The notes beneath the pieces are model-generated. The model worked only from the letters and a program-made list of their open reading frames with translations. It made no database searches and had not been told where the DNA came from. Shown here in pieces: positions 1-6,311 of a stretch of 13,002 nt of DNA. Origin of the DNA: Succinivibrio sp. GTDB lineage: Bacteria; Pseudomonadota; Gammaproteobacteria; Enterobacterales; Succinivibrionaceae. Position numbers and translations under genes: made by a program. Each line of letters opens with the position of its first letter. Position 1 is the first letter of the stretch. The stretch covers positions 1 through 13,002 of the forward strand of contig JAGDBH010000120.1 in assembly GCA_017959135.1 (NCBI GenBank), given 5' to 3'.

Positions 1-505
1 CACCGATGATAGCAGTAGAACATGACATCGACAGAAAGATGGCTTTTGGATGGTATCTGTCATAAGTTTCCTGAACTGTTTTGCGTAACTTTTCACTTGC
101 TCCAAAAACCATATCGTTTTCCATAAGGTTTGTGGTAACGATGTTGATATTACGTGGTTCAAGATTTCGTCTTGCCAGTCCGTTACGCATGGCAAGATTA
201 AATTCAGGATTTCTGGCGGTACAGCCGACAGGACTATGCTGAATCAGTACACAGTCTCTAAGATTTCCCGCCTGACATGAGGCAATTGAATTTGCACACA
301 TACTCTGCTGGTTGAAAGGCATCTCAAGCTCGCAGAGTCGGCAGCCATTTTTTTTGCCGCAGTCAAATTCTCTTTTGATAAGGCTTCGACCTTCATAATT
401 GGATTGCATCACCAGATCAGAGGCAGTACCTGTCCAGGAGGTAATGGAGCCTAATCTCATTTCTCGATTTTCAACGGTATCGAGTGCTAAATTAATCTGT
501 TTCAT
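1..505 (-). CDS. Nitrogenase component 1-like protein (NifD/NifE/MarD-type), partial
   Basis: The first 168 residues are visible; the rest runs off the left edge. Sequence shows HSPVGC (Cys95), a preceding Cys70 in SMCANS, NLMENDMVFGASEKLR near residue 130 and SMSCSTAIIG (Cys162). The 70/95/162 spacing matches the P-cluster cysteines of NifD (62/88/154) closely, and the ENDMVFGA segment matches the xEKDxVFGG element of component-1 proteins. By family, such proteins form the catalytic alpha or beta subunit, or a scaffold subunit, of a nitrogenase-like reductase that needs a NifH-type partner. Unusual are extra cysteines 49, 55 and 58 near the N terminus, plus 77 and 85. It starts 6 bp after the permease stop, with GGAAAGAG upstream, so it is the fourth gene of the importer operon. 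Whether it is NifD, NifE, NifK, MarD or another group IV protein cannot be settled without the cofactor-ligand region. Confidence 0.85.
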   Translation of the reverse strand, partial: MKQINLALDTVENREMRLGSITSWTGTASDLVMQSNYEGRSLIKREFDCGKKNGCRLCELEMPFNQQSMCANSIASCQAGNLRDCVLIQHSPVGCTARNPEFNLAMRNGLARRNLEPRNINIVTTNLMENDMVFGASEKLRKTVQETYDRYHPKAIFLSMSCSTAIIG

Positions 506-511
506 CGGTAT

Positions 512-1435
512 CTACTCTTTCCATCTGAAAAAACGGTTTTCTACCTTGCGTAGAAGATAGGTAACAGTACTTACTACAACTCCTAAAACCACCAGACCAA
601 CCATGATTCTGGTAAAGTTACCAAAACGTGCGTAGTACTGAATATAAAAGCCAAGACCGCTTCCTCCTCCAATCATCTCTGCAGAGGTGAGCATGATAAA
701 GGACAGAGAAATCGCGATGTTGCATCCTGAAAAGACCTGAGGGAGAGAGGCCGGTAAAATGATTTTGAAGAGGATCTGAGCTTTTTTAAGATTCAGAACC
801 TTTGCTGAATTTATTATTTTGGAATCAACATTCAGAACACCATTCATTGTAGAGGTCAGAATAGGCCAGAATGAGGTTATAAAAATAATAAAGATCGAAC
901 ATGCCTTGAATGAAGGCAGCAGAGCAAGGGTGTAAGGGATAAAAACTACTGGAGGAATTGATCCCAGAAAGCTTGCTACGCTTGAGAAGGCTCTGCCTGT
1001 TCTTGCATTAAATGCAAGAAACAGTCCCAGTGGAATTGCTGTAACAAGAGCCAGTGCGAAACCGACAACAATTATGGATAGAGAACAGCCTATATCCACA
1101 ATCAGACGGAGATAGTCTCCTAAAAACTGCTTTACGATTACACCAGGGGCCTTAAAGATATCCTCAGGAAGAATATTCAGCTTAGCGGTTAACATAAGCC
1201 AGACAAAAAGAGAAATACTGATAATCGCAAAGGTATCTCTTATCAGAGTTCTCTGTTCATCTTTTCTTGCGAGAAATAAAACAATGAAAAATGAAACCTC
1301 CAGCAGCAGAATGAATCCTAATGCATAATCATTCTGTGCGGAGCGCTTTAAGTGATCCTCAAGTCCGAATGCACTTAGAACAAAGAGGATCACAAATAGG
1401 TTGTTTAGATTAAAAACAGCTGATTTTAAATTCAT
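512..1435 (-). CDS. ABC transporter permease, SsuC/TauC/NrtB type
   Basis: Integral membrane subunit of an importer, 307 residues. The sequence has hydrophobic segments near residues 12-24, 40-55 and 70-88, then a binding-protein-dependent permease core (about 110-295) with segments near 115-142, 155-173, 178-200, 238-255 and 277-294. The cytoplasmic EAA-type loop is at about 209-230 (SAKVLNLKKAQ...ILPASLP), where the permease meets the ATPase, and is followed by AEMIGGGSGLGFYI, typical of the sulfonate/taurine/nitrate family. The N-terminal extension with extra helices is longer than in a minimal SsuC. It lies 5 bp after the binding-protein gene with no clear ribosome binding site, suggesting translational coupling, and 6 bp before the nitrogenase-like gene. 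Substrate cannot be read from the permease. Confidence 0.9.
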   Translation of the reverse strand: MNLKSAVFNLNNLFVILFVLSAFGLEDHLKRSAQNDYALGFILLLEVSFFIVLFLARKDEQRTLIRDTFAIISISLFVWLMLTAKLNILPEDIFKAPGVIVKQFLGDYLRLIVDIGCSLSIIVVGFALALVTAIPLGLFLAFNARTGRAFSSVASFLGSIPPVVFIPYTLALLPSFKACSIFIIFITSFWPILTSTMNGVLNVDSKIINSAKVLNLKKAQILFKIILPASLPQVFSGCNIAISLSFIMLTSAEMIGGGSGLGFYIQYYARFGNFTRIMVGLVVLGVVVSTVTYLLRKVENRFFRWKE

Positions 1436-1440
1436 AATTT

Positions 1441-2532
1441 TTAGTTAGCGCGTTGATGGTACTGATACAGTTCTTTATAAACAGCATCATTGGCGTTTTC
1501 TTTAACAAGTTCATTTAGTGCCTGCTCATATAGAGCTGCAGTGTAGTTTGGCTTGATATCAAATTCCTTAACAAAACCAAGGTCAACAAGACTGTCATAG
1601 AAAACGTCCATGCGCTTCAGATCTGGATCTGGATTGGCAATTTCGTTGTCGTACTTGTAGGTGTCAGCAAGCAGCAGGTCTTCATCAACGTCTACATACT
1701 TGGCTATGTCCTTAATAGACTGACTTTCGTTGGTTTTATAGAATTTGTAGGCTTTGATTAGAGCTCTGATAAAGTGTTTGTATGTTTCAGGCTCAGCCTT
1801 TAGCTTATCTGTAAGAATTGCCTGACGACAGCAGACATGATTGTCAAATCCTTCAACATCACCGCTGTTTGCAAGAATTGTATAGCCTTCGTTTTCAGCC
1901 AGAATTCTGTAAGGTGCATAAAGCACTGCAGCGTCGATTTCGTCATTTTTAAGTGAGGCATATACATCTGAACCGTCGTTGAACATTACGAATTCTGTAT
2001 CTTTATCCAGACCGAGTTTTTTCAGAGCCTCTCTGATTACAATGTGTCCAGAACCAATGCCTTCCACACCAATCTTCTTTCCTGCCAGTAGTTTGATAGA
2101 CCATTCTGACTTAGGAATTCCTTTTACAATTCTGTCCTTTACAATAATTCCATGACCGGTTTTCATTGCTCCTGCGAACAGAGAAATCTTGTGACCTTCA
2201 GACATATAGCTTACAAGTTCACTTGAACCGTAGGCTCCAACATCAATTTTTCCTGACTCCATTGCAGCCAGTTCGCTGTTGTTTTCATTAAACAGAACCA
2301 GCTCTGCATTAATACCTTCCTCTTCAAAATAGCCTTCTTCCTTAGCCAGAAAATACAGCAGATGTCCTGGGGATGGCAGGTAGCCTATTCTTACGGTAGT
2401 AAGTTCTGAAGACTGATTCTGATGCTCATGATGGGCGGCATGTTCATCGTTTTTTTTATCGTCTCCACAGCCTTGAACTGCGGACAGAAGAAATGCTAAA
2501 GATATAACCTTTAATGTGTTCTTGAATTTCAT
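1441..2532 (-). CDS. ABC transporter substrate-binding lipoprotein, NMT1/SsuA/NrtA-like
   Basis: Extracytoplasmic solute-binding protein of 363 residues. A short basic-hydrophobic signal ends in AVQGC, so Cys22 is the probable lipidation site and the protein would be tethered on the periplasmic side of the inner membrane. A histidine-rich linker follows (His31, 34, 35 and 37 in DEHAAHHEHQN). The mature domain begins near residue 46 with VRIGYLPSPGHLLYFLAKEEGYF, shown here by its key elements GYLPSPGH and EEGYFEEEGI, the standard opening of NMT1/THI5-like binding proteins for sulfonates, taurine, nitrate or pyrimidine precursors. SGKIDVGAYGSSEL and KTGHGIIV are further family features. Vicinal cysteines 234-235 occur in NHVCCRQ. 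The gene has AAGGA upstream and sits 24 bp after the ATPase gene. Its operon with a nitrogenase-like gene suggests the ligand is the substrate, or a precursor, of that enzyme; this is inference. Confidence 0.88.
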   Translation of the reverse strand: MKFKNTLKVISLAFLLSAVQGCGDDKKNDEHAAHHEHQNQSSELTTVRIGYLPSPGHLLYFLAKEEGYFEEEGINAELVLFNENNSELAAMESGKIDVGAYGSSELVSYMSEGHKISLFAGAMKTGHGIIVKDRIVKGIPKSEWSIKLLAGKKIGVEGIGSGHIVIREALKKLGLDKDTEFVMFNDGSDVYASLKNDEIDAAVLYAPYRILAENEGYTILANSGDVEGFDNHVCCRQAILTDKLKAEPETYKHFIRALIKAYKFYKTNESQSIKDIAKYVDVDEDLLLADTYKYDNEIANPDPDLKRMDVFYDSLVDLGFVKEFDIKPNYTAALYEQALNELVKENANDAVYKELYQYHQRAN

Positions 2533-2556
2533 TTTTTTTCCTTATTTTGCTAAAAA

Positions 2557-3363
2557 TCATCCGGCCAGGGCGAATTCAAACTCAGGTTCACGAACGTTTC
2601 CATACAGCGAGTCAATGAGCTCTGCACGTAGTGTTTCGTAGTCCCTTGTTTTTCTGATATCTGTACGGTTTCTTGGTCTGTCAAATGGTACTTTTATCTC
2701 TTTATAGACATGTCCAGGATTTTCTGAGAAAACTACAATCTTGTGTGACAGAAGTATTGCTTCGTCAATATCGTGAGTAACAAAGATTACAGTTTTGTTT
2801 TTCCCTGAAGATGACCATAATTCCAGCACCAGATCCTGCAGAGAGCTTTTATTCTTTGCATCTAAAGCTCCAAAAGGTTCATCCATGATCAGAATATCTG
2901 TGTCCATGGCCAGTGCTCTTGCAATAGCTACTCGCTGCTGCATGCCACCTGAAAGCTGAGAAGGGAATTTGTTTTTGAACTGCTCGAGATGAACAAGGTC
3001 CAGAAAATGGTTGGCAAGCTTGGTAACTTCTTTTTTGCTAAGCTGTTTTTTAGCCTGCTGAATTCCAAATTCTGTATTCTTTAATGCGGTCATCCAGTGA
3101 AAAAGAGAATAATGCTGGAATACCACACCTCTGTCTGTACCGGTTCCTTTTACTTCTTTTCCATCGATTAGGATTCTGCCGGAGGTTGGCTTTAGAAGTC
3201 CTTCCAGAACACTCAGAAATGTACTTTTACCGCAGCCTGATGCTCCGACAATACTTACGAATTCACCTGACTTTACAGAAAAAGACAGATCTTTGAGAGC
3301 TTCAAAGGTCTGATTTGGTGTTTTGTATTTAACACATAAATTTTCAACATCTATTTTATTCAT
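2557..3363 (-). CDS. ABC transporter ATPase, SsuB/TauB/NrtD type
   Basis: Cytoplasmic ATPase that powers the importer, 268 residues, the usual length for SsuB/TauB proteins. All motifs are intact: Walker A GASGCGKST (40-48), Q-loop Gln83 in VVFQHYSLF, signature LSGGMQQR (137-144), Walker B ILIMDE (157-162), D-loop GALD (165-168) and switch His197 in VTHD. The FQHYSLFHW and MDEPFGALDA wording is characteristic of the nitrate/sulfonate/taurine subfamily. It is the first gene of the minus-strand operon and is preceded by GGGAG at good spacing from the ATG. The 267 bp upstream of it, before the end of the BOF gene, must hold the operon promoter. Confidence 0.93.
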   Translation of the reverse strand: MNKIDVENLCVKYKTPNQTFEALKDLSFSVKSGEFVSIVGASGCGKSTFLSVLEGLLKPTSGRILIDGKEVKGTGTDRGVVFQHYSLFHWMTALKNTEFGIQQAKKQLSKKEVTKLANHFLDLVHLEQFKNKFPSQLSGGMQQRVAIARALAMDTDILIMDEPFGALDAKNKSSLQDLVLELWSSSGKNKTVIFVTHDIDEAILLSHKIVVFSENPGHVYKEIKVPFDRPRNRTDIRKTRDYETLRAELIDSLYGNVREPEFEFALAG

Positions 3364-3431
3364 GAGTTTCTCCCATTTAAAACTGATGTAAGACTTAAGA
3401 AAACTTTCTGTTTTCCTAAAAATGGAGTCAG

Positions 3432-3448
3432 CATAACTTCGTGTTATG
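3432..3448. promoter_or_regulatory. Inverted repeat CATAAC-N5-GTTATG, possible operator
   Basis: A perfect 6-bp inverted repeat with a 5-bp spacer (TTCGT) lies 69 bp upstream of the ATPase start codon, in the only gap that can hold the promoter of the importer/nitrogenase-like operon. Position and symmetry suit a dimeric regulator site. The arms do not resemble the repeat found next to the LysR gene, so a shared regulator is not supported by sequence. By chance a repeat of this size is not rare in AT-rich DNA. Confidence 0.3.
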
Positions 3449-3569
3449 TGATCTATGTGTAACTATTTTATTAGACACATTTTTTTCTGGCTAATACTGT
3501 TTTTTTATTGAGTTATATAGATTTTTTGAATAACTGCCAGGAAAGAAATGTATGGATGATTTTTGGAAG

Positions 3570-3593
3570 GAGGTCCGAAGAAAGTCAGACCTC
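3570..3593. terminator. Hairpin downstream of the BOF gene, weak terminator candidate
   Basis: Read on the minus strand, GAGGTCTGA pairs with TCGGACCTC (nine pairs, one G-U) around a 6-nt loop, 37 nt after the stop codon of the BOF gene. The stem is flanked by TTTT on the 5' side and AAAAA on the 3' side on that strand, so it can extend. Neither strand has the downstream T-run of a canonical intrinsic terminator. It may mark the 3' end of the BOF transcript by processing, or be a binding site. Confidence 0.35.
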
Positions 3594-3630
3594 TAAAATG
3601 GAGAATTATTGGTGAAACTTCGGTTATGAA

Positions 3631-4089
3631 CTATAGTCTTCTGTTTGTTTTTGGAGGAATTCTGACTCCAATCTGTGTCATTGGGTGCTCAGGAGGAAGT
3701 GCGCATTTGACATCAAGACTGTCGGCTGAGAAGAATTCCTTGTCATACTGAGCAATGACTTCAATGGTTTCGTCTTTGCGAATGAAAGACCAGTCTTTAT
3801 CCTTGTTTAATTCGATTTCAATTGTGTCGCCGTTTTCATCAGTAAACTCGTATTTGTCATCGCCAAAATACTTTGTGACTTTTCCCTTTACTCTAACGAT
3901 CTCTTCATCTTTTTCGTTTTTCAGATCTCTGATGGCGATAAGATTCAGTTTTTTTTCAAATCCCTGAGGCTGATCCTTGAATTCAGATTCACATGGTCTT
4001 GGTGTATGTGCGATACCTTCAGCAAATACTGTTGAGATATTTGCAAGCAATATAGAAGCTGCACTCAGCAAAAATAATCCTTTTATCAT
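3631..4089 (-). CDS. Periplasmic BOF (bacterial OB-fold) family protein, YgiW/YdeI-like
   Basis: The chosen start (ATG, 4089) gives 152 residues, has GGAG 8 nt upstream and begins exactly with a signal peptide (MIKGLFLLSAASILLA..., predicted cleavage after VFA at residue 23). An upstream in-frame extension to 4275 overlaps the divergent regulator and was rejected. The mature part has AIRDLKNEKDEEIVRVKGKV, then KYFGDDKYEFTDENGDTIEIEL, the pattern of the small BOF/OB-fold family whose members are periplasmic and often stress-related; molecular function in the family is poorly defined. Two cysteines (33 and 129) flank the fold and could form a disulfide. The C-terminal tail after Cys129 is proline-rich. 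It is divergent from the LysR gene, with 118 bp between them, and may be one of its targets. Confidence 0.82.
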   Translation of the reverse strand: MIKGLFLLSAASILLANISTVFAEGIAHTPRPCESEFKDQPQGFEKKLNLIAIRDLKNEKDEEIVRVKGKVTKYFGDDKYEFTDENGDTIEIELNKDKDWSFIRKDETIEVIAQYDKEFFSADSLDVKCALPPEHPMTQIGVRIPPKTNRRL

Positions 4090-4125
4090 AAAATAATCTC
4101 CATATGCTTTGGAATCTGGCTGATA

Positions 4126-4152
4126 ATTATAGTTGAGGCATCTTAGTCTCAA
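4126..4152 (-). promoter_or_regulatory. Probable promoter of the BOF gene
   Basis: On the minus strand a perfect TATAAT occupies 4131-4126, about 37 bp from the BOF start codon. Upstream is TTGAGA at 4152-4147, but the 15-bp spacing is shorter than ideal. The perfect inverted repeat at 4131-4154 covers the spacer and the -35-like element, so a protein bound there would be expected to interfere with this promoter. Confidence 0.4.
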
Positions 4153-4154
4153 CT
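4131..4154. promoter_or_regulatory. Inverted repeat AGTTGAG-N10-CTCAACT, probable LysR-type operator
   Basis: A perfect 7-bp inverted repeat with a 10-bp spacer lies in the 118-bp gap between the divergent BOF and LysR genes, 53 bp upstream of the LysR start codon. LysR-type regulators commonly bind imperfect dyads with a T-N11-A core next to their own divergent promoters; here T4133 and A4145 satisfy that spacing. The site overlaps the apparent BOF promoter, which would suit repression of BOF and autoregulation of the regulator. Confidence 0.5.
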
Positions 4155-4207
4155 TAGTCAAATCACGGGCAATCGCAAGTTTCTGTTTTTGGTGTTCACA
4201 TACGTAT

Positions 4208-5077
4208 ATGAATAGATATCTGGCATTACATAAAATCATTGAACTTGGTAATTTTACCAAGGCAGCTTCTGCCATGAACTGTACACAGTCTGCAATTAGT
4301 CAGATGATTTCCTCTCTGGAAGATGAACTTAAGATAAAGCTGCTTAACAGATCTAAATCAGGAATTTCTCTTACAAAAGAGGGCGAGAAATTATACCCCC
4401 ATATACAGCGTCTTGTATACGAATATAGAACAGTAAAAGAACATGCACAGGAAATAAGAGGTCTGGAAACAGGAACAATCAGAATAGGAACTATGGGAAG
4501 TATTTCCACTCACTGGCTGCCGATTCTAATCAGTGAATTTAAAAAGAAATACCCTGCAATTGAATTTGTTCTGCTCGAAGGAGACTATGTTTCCATTACA
4601 GAGTGGATTAAAACAGGAGCTGTCGATTTTGGATTTGTAAACCCGGATGCTGTTAGCGGTATCAAGACCTCACCTGTAAAGGACGGTCGTATGCTGGCAG
4701 TTCTTCCTCCAGGTCATCCTCTTGCAAAATGTGACGTTGTTTCTCTTAAGGATTTAGGACGAGAACACTTTATTCTTCTTGAGGAGGGAAATCATTCAGA
4801 ACCTCTTATCGCCTTCAAGGAACAGGGGATTCATCCTAAAATAAGTTACGTTATTCATGATGACTACACCATTATGAATATGGTTGAAGCAGGCTTAGGT
4901 GTAAGTATGCTTGCAGAACTTATGCTCAAGAGAATTGCATACAATCTCGAACTTAGACCAACTGATCCTCCTGTAATCAGAAAAATGGCCATAGGTTATA
5001 AGGACAGACTGTCACTTACCATCGCAGCAAGAAGATTTATTGAACTTTTAAAAGAAAATATGGACAAATTACCATAG
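4208..5077 (+). CDS. LysR-family transcriptional regulator
   Basis: Cytoplasmic DNA-binding regulator of 289 residues from the ATG at 4208, the usual LysR length. A start at 4133 was rejected because its first 25 residues are not LysR-like and it lies inside the inverted repeat. The winged helix-turn-helix is at residues 1-60 (LHKIIELGNFTKAASAM, TQSAISQMISSLEDEL, LLNRSKSGISLTKEGEKL). A linker helix and an effector-binding domain of the periplasmic-binding fold follow (from about residue 89, GTIRIGTMGSIS; later AVLPPGHPLA and VEAGLGVSMLAELML). The ribosome binding site is weak. It faces away from the BOF gene and is the nearest regulator to the importer/nitrogenase-like operon. By family it would sense a small metabolite; a sulfur or nitrogen compound is an attractive guess given the neighbours. 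Confidence 0.9.
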   Translation: MNRYLALHKIIELGNFTKAASAMNCTQSAISQMISSLEDELKIKLLNRSKSGISLTKEGEKLYPHIQRLVYEYRTVKEHAQEIRGLETGTIRIGTMGSISTHWLPILISEFKKKYPAIEFVLLEGDYVSITEWIKTGAVDFGFVNPDAVSGIKTSPVKDGRMLAVLPPGHPLAKCDVVSLKDLGREHFILLEEGNHSEPLIAFKEQGIHPKISYVIHDDYTIMNMVEAGLGVSMLAELMLKRIAYNLELRPTDPPVIRKMAIGYKDRLSLTIAARRFIELLKENMDKLP

Positions 5078-5080
5078 AAG

Positions 5081-5135
5081 GCAGTAATTTTTGATGAAAA
5101 TCAAAACAATACTGCTGTGAAAATGTATTTTTTGC
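5081..5135 (+). terminator. Probable intrinsic terminator of the LysR gene
   Basis: Immediately after the LysR stop, GCAGTA (5081-5086) pairs with TACTGC (5110-5115). Inside it TTTTGAT (5089-5095) pairs with ATCAAAA (5100-5106) around a GAAA tetraloop. A T-rich run (TATTTTTT) follows about 12 nt later. The nested, perfectly paired arms and location favour a terminator, although the T-run is further from the stem than usual. Confidence 0.55.
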
Positions 5136-5338
5136 GATTCTTAAAAAAAAAGTGGGTCTGCACTCAAAATTTGCTTTTTAAAAACTATAAAAGTAAATTT
5201 TTTTTACTACTCTCATATAAGGATGTAAGCGAAAAATCGTAAAAAAATACGAAAAAATTTGGTGATTTTAATAAAAAATGCGCCACTTTCTCTTAAAAAT
5301 GATAAAATGCGCGGATTAAGATATTCGGGAGTCTAATT
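5136..5338. promoter_or_regulatory. AT-rich upstream region of aroQ-accB-accC with extended -10
   Basis: About 200 bp of very AT-rich DNA between the LysR terminator and aroQ, with A- and T-tracts and no gene. The best promoter element is an extended -10, TG-A-TAAAAT at 5300-5308, which would start transcription near 5315 and leave a leader of about 24 nt carrying GGGAG (5327-5331). No good -35 hexamer is present at the right distance, as is allowed for extended -10 promoters. The A-tracts upstream could act as UP-element-like or curved DNA; this is inference. Confidence 0.45.
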
Positions 5339-5788
5339 TTGGCAAAGCATTCAATTTTAGTTGTTAACGGACCAAACCTTAATCTGTTGGGCGTACGTGA
5401 GCCTCAGATTTATGGTCATACATCATTAAAAGATCTTGAAAATCATCTTAAGGATGTTGCAAATGAATTGGATGTTGATATCGAGTGCTATCAGTCAAAT
5501 TCTGAGGGCGATATCGTTACCAAAATTCAGGATTCTAGATTAAACAAAGATTTTGTTCTCATAAATGCCGGTGCCTACACTCATACCAGCGTTGCTATTC
5601 GTGATGCTTTAACCGGAGTGGATTTGCCTTTTTATGAGATTCATATTTCCAATGTTCACAGAAGAGAAGAATTCAGGCATCATTCTTATCTTTCTGATGT
5701 GGCCGTTGGTGTCATTGCCGGTTTCGGACTTAATGGTTATGAGTATGCCCTGAGATCTGCTGTCGATTTCTTAGGTCGTAATCGTTAA
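5339..5788 (+). CDS. aroQ: Type II 3-dehydroquinate dehydratase
   Basis: Converts 3-dehydroquinate to 3-dehydroshikimate in the shikimate pathway, as a cytoplasmic dodecamer in this family. At 149 residues it is the standard type II length. The opening [13 protein letters not shown] and the REPQIYG loop carry the catalytic Tyr25. [17 protein letters not shown] (74-90) and [18 protein letters not shown] (98-115), with Glu99, the presumed catalytic His101 and Arg112, complete the active site. The start codon is TTG at 5339, chosen because GGGAG lies 7 nt upstream and because the conserved N-terminus begins only five residues in. The order aroQ-accB-accC is a familiar gammaproteobacterial operon; accB follows after 30 bp. 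Confidence 0.96.
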   Translation: MAKHSILVVNGPNLNLLGVREPQIYGHTSLKDLENHLKDVANELDVDIECYQSNSEGDIVTKIQDSRLNKDFVLINAGAYTHTSVAIRDALTGVDLPFYEIHISNVHRREEFRHHSYLSDVAVGVIAGFGLNGYEYALRSAVDFLGRNR

Positions 5789-5818
5789 GATTTAGAAATA
5801 ACTAAATTAGGATATTTT

Positions 5819-6289
5819 ATGCAAATTGATATTCATAAGATTGCTAAGCTTATTGAGATTGTTTCAAAATCAGATGTTTCTGAGATTAACTTAAAGCAAG
5901 GCGAAGAAGAGTTAAAGATTACTCGTGAAAAGGCTGTTGCTCAGTCAGTTCAGACTGTAATTTCAGCTCCAGTTGCTGCTCCTGTTGTACAGGCCGCTCC
6001 AGCAGCTGCAGCTCCAGCTCCTGCTCCAGCAGCTGCACCAGCAGCTCCTGATGCTGCAAAGCTTATGAAGTCACCAATGGTTGGTACTTTCTACCGTTCA
6101 GCTAGCCCTACCGCTGCTCCTTTCGTTGAGGAAGGTGCTTCTGTTAAGGAAGGCGACACTCTATGTATTATTGAAGCTATGAAGATGATGAATCAGATTC
6201 AGGCTGACCGTTCAGGTGTAATTAAGAAGATTTTGGTTGAGAATGGCTCAGCTGTTGAGTTTGACCAGCCTCTATTCGAGTTTGAATAA
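5819..6289 (+). CDS. accB: Biotin carboxyl carrier protein of acetyl-CoA carboxylase
   Basis: Carries biotin between the carboxylase and the carboxyltransferase in the first step of fatty acid synthesis. The protein has 156 residues, the same as E. coli AccB. Residues 1-40 form the N-terminal region ([15 protein letters not shown]...), 43-78 an Ala/Pro-rich flexible linker, and 80-156 the biotinyl domain ([14 protein letters not shown], then EAMKMMN with the biotinylated Lys122). Codon use is strongly biased (for example GCT and CGT) compared with flanking accessory genes, as expected for a well-expressed gene. TAGGA precedes the ATG. It sits between aroQ and accC in one transcription unit. 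Confidence 0.97.
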   Translation: MQIDIHKIAKLIEIVSKSDVSEINLKQGEEELKITREKAVAQSVQTVISAPVAAPVVQAAPAAAAPAPAPAAAPAAPDAAKLMKSPMVGTFYRSASPTAAPFVEEGASVKEGDTLCIIEAMKMMNQIQADRSGVIKKILVENGSAVEFDQPLFEFE

Positions 6290-6311
6290 TAACTGAGAGT
6301 AAACCTAAAAT

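Larger units (their letters stand above)
3364..3630. promoter_or_regulatory. Regulatory gap upstream of the importer / nitrogenase-like operon
   Basis: There is no credible gene in these 267 bp. They separate two minus-strand genes and must carry the promoter of the importer and nitrogenase-like operon. I see a ribosome binding site GGGAG next to the ATPase start, a perfect inverted repeat CATAAC-N5-GTTATG at 3432-3448, and a 24-nt hairpin at 3570-3593. I could not place a convincing -35/-10 pair, which would fit an activator-dependent promoter but does not prove one. Confidence 0.5.

Noticed and set aside
3432..3448. ATAACTTCGT inside the palindrome matches the start of a loxP arm
   Set aside because: Only ten bases agree, and the 13-bp arms and 8-bp spacer of loxP are absent; treated as chance.
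3563..3751. Plus-strand open frame opposite the end of the BOF gene
   Set aside because: It is antisense to a well-supported gene and has no family resemblance.
4090..4275. Longer N-terminus for the BOF protein
   Set aside because: The extension overlaps the divergent LysR start and would hide the signal peptide; the ATG at 4089 with GGAG is better.
5990..6060. GCT/CCA-rich repetitive stretch
   Set aside because: This is the Ala/Pro linker of AccB, normal for the family, and not a DNA repeat element.
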